Source: Variovorax sp. YR216
Lineage (GTDB): Bacteria; Pseudomonadota; Gammaproteobacteria; Burkholderiales; Burkholderiaceae_C
Direction of reading: 5' to 3'
NCBI RefSeq assembly: GCF_900107745.1
Contig: NZ_FNRO01000016.1
Span: 99,328-163,327, forward strand
DNA length: 64,000 bases
Part shown: positions 17,437 through 26,303 of the stretch, piece after piece
How the letters are laid out: every line of letters starts with the position of its first letter
Position numbering within the stretch: position 1 is the stretch's first letter
Position numbers and translations under genes: made by a program
The notes under the pieces: model-generated
Databases searched by the model: none
What the model was told of the DNA's origin: nothing
What the model saw: the letters and a program-made list of their open reading frames with translations, nothing else

Positions 17437-17876
17437 CTGACGCGAGCAAGCGCCGCCCGAACCGCCTCGGGGTAGACCCAAGCGAATTGTTTGTCGGTTG
17501 TCTTGGGCGCGCGCTTGCCAAGTACACCTCCACTGCGGTGGCCGCCAGCGCGGCGCCGGCATCCCGGACACGGCGGCGGGGCGCTCACCGGAGGCGGCAC
17601 TGCGGCGCTCAGGAGGATGGGGAAGATGGCCGCCTCGGTGCTCGCGCGGCGCTGGAGCGACAGCGTGACCTCCTGGCGCACGAAATCGACCTCGGGCAAC
17701 TTTGCGCGCCGGTTCAACCCGGCGACCCAGTCCGGCCCGATCAGCACCAGCACGACGCGTGCCGTCTGGACGGCGTCGCTCAGGCGCTCGGGAAACACCT
17801 GGCCGGGGACAATCGTCTCGCGGTCGTAGAACAGATCCTCGGAGTCGATCAGTGCGACTGGCGGTCGTGGAGGTGC
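17433..17876 (-). pseudogene. TIR-domain relic
   Basis: Minus-strand reading gives VALIDSEDLFYDRETIVPGQ, then ERLSDAVQTARVVLVLIGPD and LPEVDFVRQEVTLSLQ, the middle and end of a TIR domain including the conserved Glu of DFVRQEV. The N-terminal strand with the FxSY/H motif is absent, replaced at about 17.88 kb by transposase sequence, and the tail after LLSAAVPP is low-complexity. It is the sixth TIR sequence in the window and clearly truncated. Confidence 0.7.
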
Positions 17877-17934
17877 CCAGCATGGCCGCCCGCATCACCG
17901 CGTCGGTAGCTGATGAAGACCGCTCCCAAATGCA

Positions 17935-18140
17935 TCTCCTTTGCAGCATGTCCAGCACCCAGGGACGGTCCAGCGCTTCGCGCACGCTGCTCATCAGCGC
18001 CGGGCGCAGCCAAGCGCTGCTAGCCGTCTCGTCGATGCGCTCCAGTGCGCGGCGCAGTGCGTCCTCGCTTATGACGTGCTCCATGCCCAGGGCCTGCGCT
18101 GCCGCAGCGTCGCCACGCAGGGACTGGGCCCGTGACGCGT
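17935..18140 (-). pseudogene. N-terminal fragment of a DDE transposase
   Basis: The reading LRGDAAAAQALGMEHVISED, then ALRRALERIDE and EALDRPWVLDM matches the region just before the first catalytic Asp of a DDE transposase family (consensus VSEDALRRAL ... PWILDxD). The frame breaks right after PWVLDM, so the catalytic core is lost. Confidence 0.6.
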
Positions 18141-18179
18141 TGGCCGCCGTCGAGGTGAGCGTCCTCGCCCTTTTCAGCG

Positions 18180-18545
18180 CCGCTGTTCCGGTCGCGATGG
18201 CACGCGAACTGAGCGCCCTCGCCTACTGCATTCGGACCGAGACGGATTCCACCTACCTGGAGTGGCTGAAGGCGCCCCCGCGGCGACGTGGACCGGCAAG
18301 CCTGGCCGAAACGCTGGAGAAGGTGCGCTTTCTCAAGGCGGTCGGAGCTGACACCTGGGACCTGAGCGGCGTGACGCTGGCCAAGCAGCAGGCGTACGCA
18401 AGGCAGGTGCAGTCGCGGCGCCCGGCAAAGACGCGCGAGATCAAATCATCGCGGCAGATGATCGAGTTGATGTGCTTTCTGCGGATCACACTTCTCGAAC
18501 TGACCGACGTGGCACTGCTTCAATCGAGCCGACGTAGCCAGTATG
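18180..18545 (+). pseudogene. Internal fragment of a Tn3-family-like transposase
   Basis: The frame reads YLEWLKAPPRRRGPASLAET, then LEKVRFLKAVGADTWDLSG and RRPAKTREIKSSRQMIELMC, ending ELTDVALLQSSRRSQ near 18542. This fits the N-terminal third of Tn3-type transposases (a DUF4158-like region). Both ends are cut: by another transposase relic on the left and by the patatin pseudogene on the right. Confidence 0.6.
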
Positions 18546-20265
18546 GCGGCAGCCGGAAAAGTGAGCGCGCCGGCCACTAGACCGGCTCCATCGATCTTCG
18601 CAAAGGCGTCCAGATAAGCCCTGACGGTGAACAAGAAGGAAGGGGTTTCGCTTGCCGGAACAGTCACCGTGTAAGCGAGATCGCGACTTGGTCCAGTCAC
18701 TTCATATGCGGGCTTGACCGCTACCACCTCGGGATTAGAGAGGTCGGGCTTCAGATCCGAAAGCAAGAGCAGGCTCTGCGCCACCAGCGCAGCGAGAACC
18801 AGAAGAAGACCCGCGATGAACAGCGTCGCTGCGATATTGAGCACACTGTCGATCTTCAGCGCAACTTTCTTAGAAGTTGCCTCGGGCTTCTTGAAGAGGA
18901 GTGCCGCGAGAAGGCTGCCGATCCACCCTGTTCCCAGCAGCGCAATCCAGTCCCCAAGCTGCGCGCGCGTCCAAACTAGCAGTGGTAGGGAAAAAAAGGC
19001 CAAGCCGGCCCAGATCGCCCAGCCCGTGCCGAAGGTGAACAGGCCGTCAGCCGGCTCCACCACTCGCGGCTGCGCTCGAAGTACGCACGGCCGACCATGC
19101 CAATGTAGACCGTGGTGCCGCCACAAAAGGCCAGCGCAATCATAGGCGGGCCCAGGACCAATAGCATGATCTCCGGCTGCCTAAGCGATGTTTTTTCGAG
19201 CATGAAATGCCACCCGTGGTAGAGCAGGAAAAGCTCGAGAACGCCGAAGAAGAATGACACAACGCCTGCGACTGAGAGGACAAAGTACTCGCCGAGCGTG
19301 AGACGGTTGACCGCGGGCTTGCGCCGGTCGAAGGGGATCCAGATGACCAGCATGCCGGCAAGCGAAAGCCCGACAAACCAGCAGGAGTACTCAACGACCT
19401 CTGAGGTTTTGGATTCTCCTGTTCCCAACCAGATGGCAGTTGAGCAGCAGGCGAGTACCGCCGGGACGATCACGGTGGCGATAACGCCCGGCGTGGAGAT
19501 CACCCAGTTGCGCTTCCGGGTGGTCGACATTCCCTGCTGCCAAAGGTTGTAGCCTGCCATGCCGTAGAAGACGACGCCGAACCAAGCGGCCGCAAAACCA
19601 AAAGCGATGTAGTAGGCGTCGCCGAACCGCACCATCTGCAACATCAGGAACGGCAACGCCAGCAAGGCCGCAAGGAACCCGATGATGATCACCGCGTTCA
19701 GTGCACCATTGCGTACCCACGTGGCAATCAGCGTCAGCGTGTCGAAGGAGAGAAGGCCGGTGCGCGGCGCTAAATAGTTGCTGTAGCGTCGCAGCCAGGC
19801 GACTTCGCTGGGCTCGGCGGAAGTCGGCGCGCCTTTGCTCAAACTGCCGGACTTGCCCAATTCATCCTGCACACGCTGCAGGCCGCAGCGATGAATCCAT
19901 GCCGTGAGCCAGTTGCCGATATAGCCGCCGCCCGAGACAGTGGACAGGTAGTCGAACGACGCGAGCTTCTTGCTCGCAGCCAAAGCCTGAAGCACTCCCA
20001 GTCCGAACGTTGCACTACGAATCCCGCCACCCGACAACGCGAGACCAACGGTGGCCGCCTTGGTCGCCTATTTCGACTCGGCGGGCGGAACGACCGCCGA
20101 CAAGTCTCGTACCTTCTCAGCTCTGATTGGATGTCTTTCTTTGGAGGCGGCGATCACACGTCCCTCAGCGGCCAATGCCTCGGCAAGGCGAAGCGCCTCG
20201 CGGGAAAACCTCGACTCCTCTCCCTTCTGTTGCTCTGCGGTATCGGCTTCTTCGGCAGTGGTCAT
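18546..20265 (-). pseudogene. Patatin-like phospholipase with membrane segments, broken three times
   Basis: The N-terminus (MTTAEEADTAEQQKGEESRF from 20265) ends at an amber codon at 20068-20070. Translation through the stop runs into ATKAATVGLALSGGGIRSAT, the patatin oxyanion-hole motif, and YLSTVSGGGYIGN, the nucleophile region. At least six hydrophobic segments follow. Near 19.06 kb the frame shifts: GRAYFERSREWWSR continues as GLFTFGTGWAIWAG in the other frame. The C-terminus is cut at about 18.55 kb by a transposase fragment. Intact relatives are membrane-bound lipid hydrolases. Amber, frameshift and truncation together make this a dead gene unless sequencing errors explain the first two. 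Confidence 0.8.
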
Positions 20266-20562
20266 GGCGCAGTCCTTTATGATTTTGTGGAAGGACTCTA
20301 TCGAGTAGACAGAAGTGCGTGCATAGGCTGTTTGGTCGACCCTGTTGATGGCTCTACCGCCAGTGACTCCTCGGCTAGAGCAATTGCCATGATCTAGATC
20401 TCAGGGCTAAGCAGATCGCAGGCCCGGTGCGTGCCAACCAGACCCGAGTGGCCATAGGTCAAGCATGTGCAACAAGTGCCAGCTCCATCTCCCCTCGTCG
20501 CGACCATGGAGCTTTAATAATTCCGGCGCTATCGAATCTCGCAGGCAAGAGATAGAACGCAC

Positions 20563-21369
20563 TCAAAGGTGTTCTACCGCTCTCGCCATCAGCGCTTTCA
20601 AGAGGACGCCAGCACCGCATTGTTTGGATACGCTGTCCGGATCGAAAATGTGGTCAGCGACGTAACGGCCCTTGACGTAAAGGTTTGAGAAACTCCAGAG
20701 ATAGGGGGATGGCACGCCGCGTGGGCGATAGCCAAAGCCGTTGTTGGCTTCCCAGCGATACAGCATCCTCGCGATGCTCCAATCGGCTTGGCCAATAAAC
20801 CCCTTAATTTCCAGCGCGTCCTTGGCACTGGCTTCCCATGTGAAGGGTGGCGAGCCCGAGGCGGGCCTGCCCTTCGGTACCTGTATCGTTCGTGCCGAGA
20901 GCGGATCGCCGTTGTGCAGATGTGTGCCGAAGTCGCAGCCAGACTCTAGCGAATGGATGATTGCAACGAAGTACCAAGGGATGCCTAGCGGATCGGCCAG
21001 CGCCCGGTATCGTTCTGCCGACGCCTGCATCTTGTCTACGCGCTTGTTCACCTCCGTCACATGTTGGGCGCTCGTGATGCAAGCGTCAAAGTACTGCGTG
21101 TACTCGGATGCAAGCTGTGCGAACTTCGTTGCATTCGTCGGAGGAGACACGGGCCCGAGATGGGTCGATGCGACTGGCTTGAGCGCTTCTGCCTCGGACT
21201 CTGTTGCCGAAGGAGCCATGTTTTTCGAGTCATCTAACACAAGAACCACCGTGAAGTTGCCATCGCTCTGGCGAATGACCGAGGGGGTGACTCCAGGCTG
21301 TTCCGAGTCCTCCAGCACCTGCTGAAGTCGGACGGGCGAAATGTCCCGAATGATGTTCTGGAATGGCAT
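20563..21369 (-). CDS. Lysozyme-family protein (COG5526-like)
   Basis: The 268-aa product has a variable N-terminal 80 residues and then a lysozyme-like domain: the segment PWYFVAIIHSLESGCDFGTH holds Glu142 at the usual catalytic position, followed by HNGDPLSARTIQVPKGRP and FTWEASAKDAL. This pattern is that of COG5526, described as a lysozyme family. No signal peptide is visible, so export would need a partner or lysis. It sits 10 nt behind a lipoprotein gene and upstream of the broken patatin gene, suggesting one operon acting on the cell envelope. Confidence 0.78.
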   Translation of the reverse strand: MPFQNIIRDISPVRLQQVLEDSEQPGVTPSVIRQSDGNFTVVLVLDDSKNMAPSATESEAEALKPVASTHLGPVSPPTNATKFAQLASEYTQYFDACITSAQHVTEVNKRVDKMQASAERYRALADPLGIPWYFVAIIHSLESGCDFGTHLHNGDPLSARTIQVPKGRPASGSPPFTWEASAKDALEIKGFIGQADWSIARMLYRWEANNGFGYRPRGVPSPYLWSFSNLYVKGRYVADHIFDPDSVSKQCGAGVLLKALMARAVEHL

Positions 21370-21379
21370 AGCGCTCCTC

Positions 21380-22309
21380 CTAGACAGCGAGTTTCAAGTC
21401 CGAGACCGCCTTGGTTCGCGCCTGGGCGAACTCAGGCAGATTCAGGAATGCCGCGATAGTGACGTTCGGAACGTTCTTGGCGAGGTATTCGATGAGCACC
21501 TTCTGATTGGTCGGGTTCAGCCGGCCACTTGGCCGAAGGAAATTCCGTAGTCTTACCGCAGCTTCATCAGGTGGCATGATGCTGCCCTGTGCCGTGACCG
21601 GGATCGCGTTCGTGACGGTGGGAGGCTGTCCCTCATCGGGTCGTCCCTTGGTGGCCCCCGGCTGTGCACGCTTGACCGATAGGTTGACTTCTGCCTCGAT
21701 GCTGGCGGGGACACAGAGGGTAGCGTAGCGCCTGATCGCAGTCAGTGCGGCCGGGCGAGTCGTGTACCCTGTTCCCAGCTCCTGGCGATAGGTCTCCTGC
21801 ATGGTCTTGACAAGCGTACGCACCGAGGAGGGGTCCAGCTCGTAGAGCAGGTTGCTGCTGAGATTGTCGACCGTCGACGACGCCAGCCCAAAAGCGATGG
21901 CAACAATCGCAACCTCCTTCGCCGCTGCCTGTGCCGCAGCCATCACGCCCGCCGTGGCGCCGCCTAGCAGTCCGATCTGCGCCACGGTTGTGCGACGGTC
22001 CCTGTTCAGGCGAAACAACGCATGCATATAGGCTTCGCACTTCGAGTCGGAGAAGTCCATGCCCGCATTGATGATGGCATCCCAGTTGGCGATCGCGGCG
22101 GGTGCCGGAGGCTCGCCGGCCGCCTCGCGCAGCGCATCGATCGCCGCTGTCTGGTTTGTTGCATAGGTCGCGACCTCGCTGGACCTCAACTCTGCTCCTG
22201 GGCCGGCTTCCAGCTGTGAATAGTTGCGGTAGGAAGCACAGGACTGCAGCAAAGACAAAGCCAAGCCGACTACACAGATACAGACGACGCGACGGAGTGC
22301 CAAGTCCAT
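21380..22309 (-). CDS. Lipoprotein of unknown function
   Basis: The product is 309 aa from the ATG at 22309, preceded by GAGGAGGTAAAT. Residues 1-24 form a lipoprotein signal peptide (VVCICVVGLALSLLQSC) with a lipobox ending at Cys. A second hydrophobic, Ala/Gly-rich stretch near residue 115-145 (GLLGGATAGVMAAAQAAAKE) might insert in a membrane. The C-terminal 60 residues (IMPPDEAAVRLRNFLRPSGR) look like a small helical domain. I recognise no family. It leads the lysozyme and patatin genes. Confidence 0.75.
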   Translation of the reverse strand: MDLALRRVVCICVVGLALSLLQSCASYRNYSQLEAGPGAELRSSEVATYATNQTAAIDALREAAGEPPAPAAIANWDAIINAGMDFSDSKCEAYMHALFRLNRDRRTTVAQIGLLGGATAGVMAAAQAAAKEVAIVAIAFGLASSTVDNLSSNLLYELDPSSVRTLVKTMQETYRQELGTGYTTRPAALTAIRRYATLCVPASIEAEVNLSVKRAQPGATKGRPDEGQPPTVTNAIPVTAQGSIMPPDEAAVRLRNFLRPSGRLNPTNQKVLIEYLAKNVPNVTIAAFLNLPEFAQARTKAVSDLKLAV

Positions 22310-22734
22310 ATTTACCTCCTCGGGTTGACGCTTGTGTGGTCGAGACCCGGCGCCAGTACCGCAACCGTACGCGGCAACGAAACAGCCGCCATCCACTTGA
22401 ATGGGGAGTTAGTTGGACCGCGGTGCCGGCGCCGCAGCCGCCCCCCCCCCGATGAGGGAGCACCTATGGATCAGACTAGGAGTGTTCCAACGTCCGGCGC
22501 AGCAAGGTGGGCTTGCGCAGTCGAGCGATGGCCGTGAGGTCGCGGCCTTCGTCACTCCGGCCTACACGGCTCCAGCCTTTCGGAGCAAACGCATCTGGCT
22601 CGGCACGCACGAATGGGATCCCCGAAGCGCTCAAGGCCCTGTCGGCCAGCGAGGCGCCAGTTCATTTGCTTCGCGTGATCGGCCCATGCGTGCAGTCGCA
22701 TGCGCCGCATTGGGCCCGGTCCGGAACAGCACGA
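22310..22734. other. Promoter region and decayed sequence, with a C10 tract
   Basis: No gene recognised. A run of ten C residues at 22441-22450 lies about 130 bp upstream of the lipoprotein start. The remainder has GC-driven open frames without signatures. Confidence 0.35.
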
Positions 22735-23085
22735 TCAGGTCGCATGAAACACCGCCGAATTCGCCGCGGGTGCCTCCTGCGCTTCCTCAAGGGTCTTGAT
22801 GACGCCGCGCAGCCGCTCGCACTCCCGTTCGAGCGAGGCGACCCACGCGCGGGCATGCTGGGCCTCATTCAAAGTCTGCGCGTCCAGGGCGGCCCTGCCC
22901 CGGCGGCTCTCGAACCAGAGCGTCAAATTGACCGCGCGGGGGGCGTTGCCGCGGGCCTGGTAGCGCTGCAGGGTGCGCAGGCTCACGCCGAGATGGCGGG
23001 CGATCTTCTGGCGTGATTCCATCTGGTCGGCCAGCAAAAAGTCCAGCGGAGGTAGTCGAGCATGGGAAGGCGCGAGGAACGGCAT
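22735..23085 (-). CDS. Small helix-turn-helix protein with C-terminal coiled coil
   Basis: The product is 116 aa from MPFLAPSHARLPPLDF. An HTH is visible at about residues 20-48 (QKIARHLGVSLRTLQRYQAR), followed by a basic wing-like stretch LWFESRRGRAALDAQ and a helix ASLERECERLRGVIKTLEEA likely to form a coiled coil. The start at 23085 is chosen over an open extension to 23166 because the protein looks complete from there. Such small proteins are common on phage- and plasmid-derived islands, where they act as local regulators. Confidence 0.7.
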   Translation of the reverse strand: MPFLAPSHARLPPLDFLLADQMESRQKIARHLGVSLRTLQRYQARGNAPRAVNLTLWFESRRGRAALDAQTLNEAQHARAWVASLERECERLRGVIKTLEEAQEAPAANSAVFHAT

Positions 23086-23304
23086 CGGGGAGCGCCTTGC
23101 AGAGGGCGGCCACAGCGCCGCCCTTTGCGAAGCAGTGTCAGCGTTTCGCTGCCCAGGGCACGTCAACTTGTCATGGTGCCGCCGCGCCCTCTTCCCCTTC
23201 TTTTCTCCTTACTGCGGCCGCTTTTCAGGGCGGGGAGAGAATGAAAAATGAAATAGACATAACGGCGCGCTTCGATCTGCCGCTGTTGCGACAATGTGGC
23301 CCGC

Positions 23305-24741
23305 ATGCCGAAGATCCCAGCGGAATCCCTCGAAGCCTTCCTGCATCGCCTGCCGGCCTCCACGCTGGCTGCCGTCCTGCTCGAAATGGCTGAGGTTGAC
23401 GAAATGGTCAAAGAGCGTCTGCTTCGGCTTCAGTTGGCCGATCGCCCGGACCAACTGGCCGCAGGCTTTCGGAAGACGTTGATTTCCTGGCAACGCTCGA
23501 CCAAGTACTACAACTACCGAGACGCGCCCGCGTATGGCCAGATGCTCAAGGCGTGGCTGGACCAAGTGGGGCGTGAACTGGTCCCGAAGGATCCCGCGGC
23601 CGGCCTGGCGCTGTTCGAAACGTTCATTGAAGCGGACGAGGTGTGGTTTGAGCATGCCGACGATTCGGGAGCCGACATCGGAGAAGCGGTGCGTTCGGCC
23701 TGCCGCCACTGGCTCCAGGCGGCGGCGCTCTGCGAGACGCCCGCAAATGTGTGGCTCGAACGGCTCATGAGGCTGTACCTTGCAGATGACTACGGAGCCC
23801 GAGAAGAATTGCTGCGAAGCGCCAACCGGCTTCTTCCAGCGCCGGCGCTTCGCACATTGATCGCCCGCTTCGAATCACAAATGACCGACGTTCTCTCCGG
23901 TGCATCCAAGTCGGGAGATCTGCCTCACGAGGTGCACGTGATCTCGGCGGCGTTATCGCTGCTGTCTGAGGCACTAGGCGATCCAGATGTCATGGTCCGC
24001 GCAGTCTTGTCGTACAGCCCCCAACCCAACGGGCTACAGCGAGCGTCCTTTGTGGAGGCCTACTTGCGCCCCGAGCGCCCGGATGATGCCCTGACCTGGT
24101 TGCGAGAACCATGGGCGGACCGTGAAGACGACCGCAGAAGTTTGCTCGCGCGCGTGCTCGAACGCTTGGGTCGCTTCAAGGAAAGCGTCCCGATCAGGCG
24201 ACAGGCGTTCAAGAGCAGCCCCTCTGTCTTCTATCTGCAATGCTGGTTTGCGCATCTGCCGGACAATGACCGCGCCGAAGCGGAGGAAGAGGTTCGCCAA
24301 CTCATACTGAATTTCAAGGATCCGGTAACGGCAGCGAGTCTATTGGTCGAACTCGGGGACATCGAAGCGGCCGAAGCACGGTTGGTAGCGGAAGCGGACC
24401 GTCTCAGCGGCGAGTACTACGGCTCGCTGGAACCGCTGACGAAAGCGTTTCGGATGCACGCGTGCTGGCGCGGAGAAACGGTCGCATATCGCGCACTGCT
24501 GCTGGGGATCCTCAATCGCGCATACGCGAAGGCGTATCACCACGGCGCACGCTACTTGGCACGGTTAGGCGAGATCGCTGCCTCGGGGCCAGACCTGAAG
24601 CCGATGAAGTCGCATGAGACCTTTGTCGCCGAGATCCGATTGCGGCATGGGCGCAAGTCGGCGTTCTGGGCGCAGGTAGAGTCAAGACGCAACAGCGTCT
24701 CCGATACGTCAGGTGGTAGCGACGAAGGTTTGGATTGTTGA
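23305..24741 (+). CDS. DUF6880-like helical repeat protein
   Basis: The product is 478 aa from the ATG at 23305 (MPKIPAESLEAFLHRLPAST); a GTG three codons upstream is an alternative start. It is entirely helical with TPR-like pairs in the second half (LLARVLERLGRFKESVPIR, VTAASLLVELGDIEAAEARL). The N-terminal pattern, including YNYRDAPAYGQML, matches what I recall of the DUF6880 family of soluble proteins. No enzymatic motif is evident. It stands alone, convergent with higBA. Confidence 0.68.
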   Translation: MPKIPAESLEAFLHRLPASTLAAVLLEMAEVDEMVKERLLRLQLADRPDQLAAGFRKTLISWQRSTKYYNYRDAPAYGQMLKAWLDQVGRELVPKDPAAGLALFETFIEADEVWFEHADDSGADIGEAVRSACRHWLQAAALCETPANVWLERLMRLYLADDYGAREELLRSANRLLPAPALRTLIARFESQMTDVLSGASKSGDLPHEVHVISAALSLLSEALGDPDVMVRAVLSYSPQPNGLQRASFVEAYLRPERPDDALTWLREPWADREDDRRSLLARVLERLGRFKESVPIRRQAFKSSPSVFYLQCWFAHLPDNDRAEAEEEVRQLILNFKDPVTAASLLVELGDIEAAEARLVAEADRLSGEYYGSLEPLTKAFRMHACWRGETVAYRALLLGILNRAYAKAYHHGARYLARLGEIAASGPDLKPMKSHETFVAEIRLRHGRKSAFWAQVESRRNSVSDTSGGSDEGLDC

Positions 24742-24835
24742 ACGCTCGCCAACAGTCCGGGACGATTTAGACAGAGGTTGCCCGTGTTCCATGAAAAAGC
24801 CCGCACGAGGCGAGTTCGGGTGGTCGCTGCGCCGC

Positions 24836-25141
24836 TCAAGCCGCGACCGCTCGCGGGCGCACTTCGCGCTCGATCTGCTTCGCTGCCTCTTTCTCGGCCA
24901 TTTTGAGGTCGTAGACGCTCTGCATATTGAGCCACCATTGCGCGCTACCGCCGAAGTAGCGGGACAGACGAAGCGCCATCAGGGGCGACACGCCGCGCTT
25001 CTCGCGCACGATGTCGTTCACCGTGGGGGCGGCGACATGCAGTTCTTTCGCGAGCGCGCTGGCGCTCATCTTGAGGGGCTCCAGAAAGTCCTCTCGGAGA
25101 GTTTCACCGGGGTGAACCGGGCGCATTCCGTTCCTAAGCAT
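24836..25141 (-). CDS. higA: HigA-type antitoxin
   Basis: The 101-aa product starts MLRNGMRPVHPGETLREDFL, the standard HigA opening, followed by an XRE-type HTH (SASALAKELHVAAPTVNDIV) and RLSRYFGGSAQWWLNMQSVYDL, the usual end. Start at 25141; longer in-frame starts run back into the toxin gene. It binds and neutralises HigB and represses the operon. It lies 80 nt downstream of the toxin gene, the typical inverted HigBA order. Confidence 0.92.
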   Translation of the reverse strand: MLRNGMRPVHPGETLREDFLEPLKMSASALAKELHVAAPTVNDIVREKRGVSPLMALRLSRYFGGSAQWWLNMQSVYDLKMAEKEAAKQIEREVRPRAVAA

Positions 25142-25221
25142 GGCCTCTTGCCTTTCTGCCCAAAGGGCGTTTCGCAACCTGCGAAAATAGTTGCCGGGCG
25201 TTTGGCGCCGCCCCGCCTGCG

Positions 25222-25491
25222 CTAGTGTGGGTCGTATATCTTCACGTTCTCCGGGCCGTCGCTTCCCCACTGCCAAGCGAGCCGCCACTGCTCGTTGATC
25301 CTCACGTGCCAGAATTCATCGTAGAACTTCAAGTCGTTGCCGGGTGGTGAGCCCATGTCGTCGTTCTGGACCGCCGAGTCAAGCTGCGTGAGCTTGCGGG
25401 TCGCCACTTTGACGATGGCTGCGAACCTGCGATTCCTTCCCCTGACGAAAAGCTGTTCGGTGTCAGCTTCGGAGAAGGACTTGATTGCCAC
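25222..25491 (-). CDS. higB: HigB-type toxin (RelE superfamily)
   Basis: The 89-aa product opens with MAIKSFSEADTEQLFVRGRN, and ends with the family segment DEFWHVRINEQWRLAWQW then IYDPH. The basic and aromatic residues of ribosome-dependent mRNA interferases (RINEQWRL) are in place. It is the first gene of the pair. AT-rich palindromes lie just upstream of the start, consistent with repression by the HigA-HigB complex. Confidence 0.92.
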   Translation of the reverse strand: MAIKSFSEADTEQLFVRGRNRRFAAIVKVATRKLTQLDSAVQNDDMGSPPGNDLKFYDEFWHVRINEQWRLAWQWGSDGPENVKIYDPH

Positions 25492-25503
25492 AAGTCATAT
25501 TCT

Positions 25504-25534
25504 ATAACGCGTAACGTTAAACGTCAATCGTTAT
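25504..25534. promoter_or_regulatory. Palindromic higBA operator candidate
   Basis: Within 31 bp are a perfect palindrome TAACGTTA (25512-25519) and outer arms ATAACG (25504-25509) and CGTTAT (25529-25534). Both share the CGTTA core. The block ends 13 bp before the HigB start, so bound HigA would cover the promoter. Confidence 0.55.
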
Positions 25535-25650
25535 GGCTGCGCCGAATTTGGCCGAAGGAACCAATCCGGCGGTGCTTCGAGGATCGAATGTCGCGGCCAG
25601 GCGCGCGCTGGCCCGCTTGGGCCAGGATGAGGATAGATGAGCAGCCACCC

Positions 25651-26007
25651 ATGACTCGAAACCCATTCGCAGGCGCCTGGCGCATCATCTGGATGAGTGC
25701 CTGGGATCAGGACTATGTGGACATGGACGGTCCCGGCCACATCACCTTCGGCGCTGGCCGGTCCGGCGCCTTCCAGTTCGGCATGGCCCAGGGACAGATG
25801 GACTGCAAGCCCAGCGAGCCACTGGGAGACCGGGTTGAATTCACCTGGCACGGCTTTGACGAAGGCACCGAACACACCGGGCGCGGGCACGCCCGGATCG
25901 TCGGGGGAGAATTGCGGGGGCACCTGTACTTTCATCTGGGTGACGACTCCGCGTTTCGCGCTGTGCGCCAACCCCCGCCGGCACGCCGGCGCAAGGCTGC
26001 GAGATGA
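25651..26007 (+). CDS. Small uncharacterised protein
   Basis: The 118-aa product (MTRNPFAGAWRIIWMSAWDQ) has a beta-rich pattern: FGAGRSGAFQFGMAQGQMDC, then VEFTWHGFDEG and HARIVGGELRGHLYFHLGD, like a small lipocalin or beta-barrel sheet. The ATG at 25651 is preferred because the domain begins there; ATG 25627 is also possible. It overlaps the next gene by 4 nt and lies upstream of the TOTE protein, so the three may form a unit. Confidence 0.6.
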   Translation: MTRNPFAGAWRIIWMSAWDQDYVDMDGPGHITFGAGRSGAFQFGMAQGQMDCKPSEPLGDRVEFTWHGFDEGTEHTGRGHARIVGGELRGHLYFHLGDDSAFRAVRQPPPARRRKAAR

Positions 26008-26303
26008 GCGAATACCAGTACTACGAGTTCGCGGCCATCGACCGCTGGGCACACTGGGCAGCCGTCGAAGCATTGACGGGGCGTGGCTCGGCGTCGGGCT
26101 ACGCTCAGGCGGTCCGGGCGTTGATCGACTTGGCCGAAGGCCATGCGCTCACGCCGAGCCGCAAGGAACTCGATCTCGCGCTGCGGCGCCTGTTGGTGCG
26201 CCACGCGACGCGAGGTGCCTTGCCGCGTCGACTGGCCGAGGCCGGACTCTGGTCTACAGTGACCCATCATGACGAGCGACGGCGACGACAAACTCATCCA
26301 TGA
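26004..26303 (+). pseudogene. Internally deleted relative of a large protein (MSEYQYYEF start)
   Basis: The first 14 residues, MSEYQYYEFAAIDR, match the start of large SWIM-associated proteins (usually followed by PLT). The frame then jumps to SASGYAQAVRALIDLAEGHA ending LPRRLAEAGLW, which resembles the far C-terminal helices of the same type of protein. The middle several hundred residues are absent. The frame remains open, so a 99-aa peptide could be made, but it cannot hold the normal fold. It overlaps the TOTE gene start by 35 nt. Confidence 0.5.

Noticed and set aside
22441..22450. C10 tract as a phase-variation switch
   Set aside because: It is not inside a supported gene and lies too far from the lipoprotein start to judge promoter effects.
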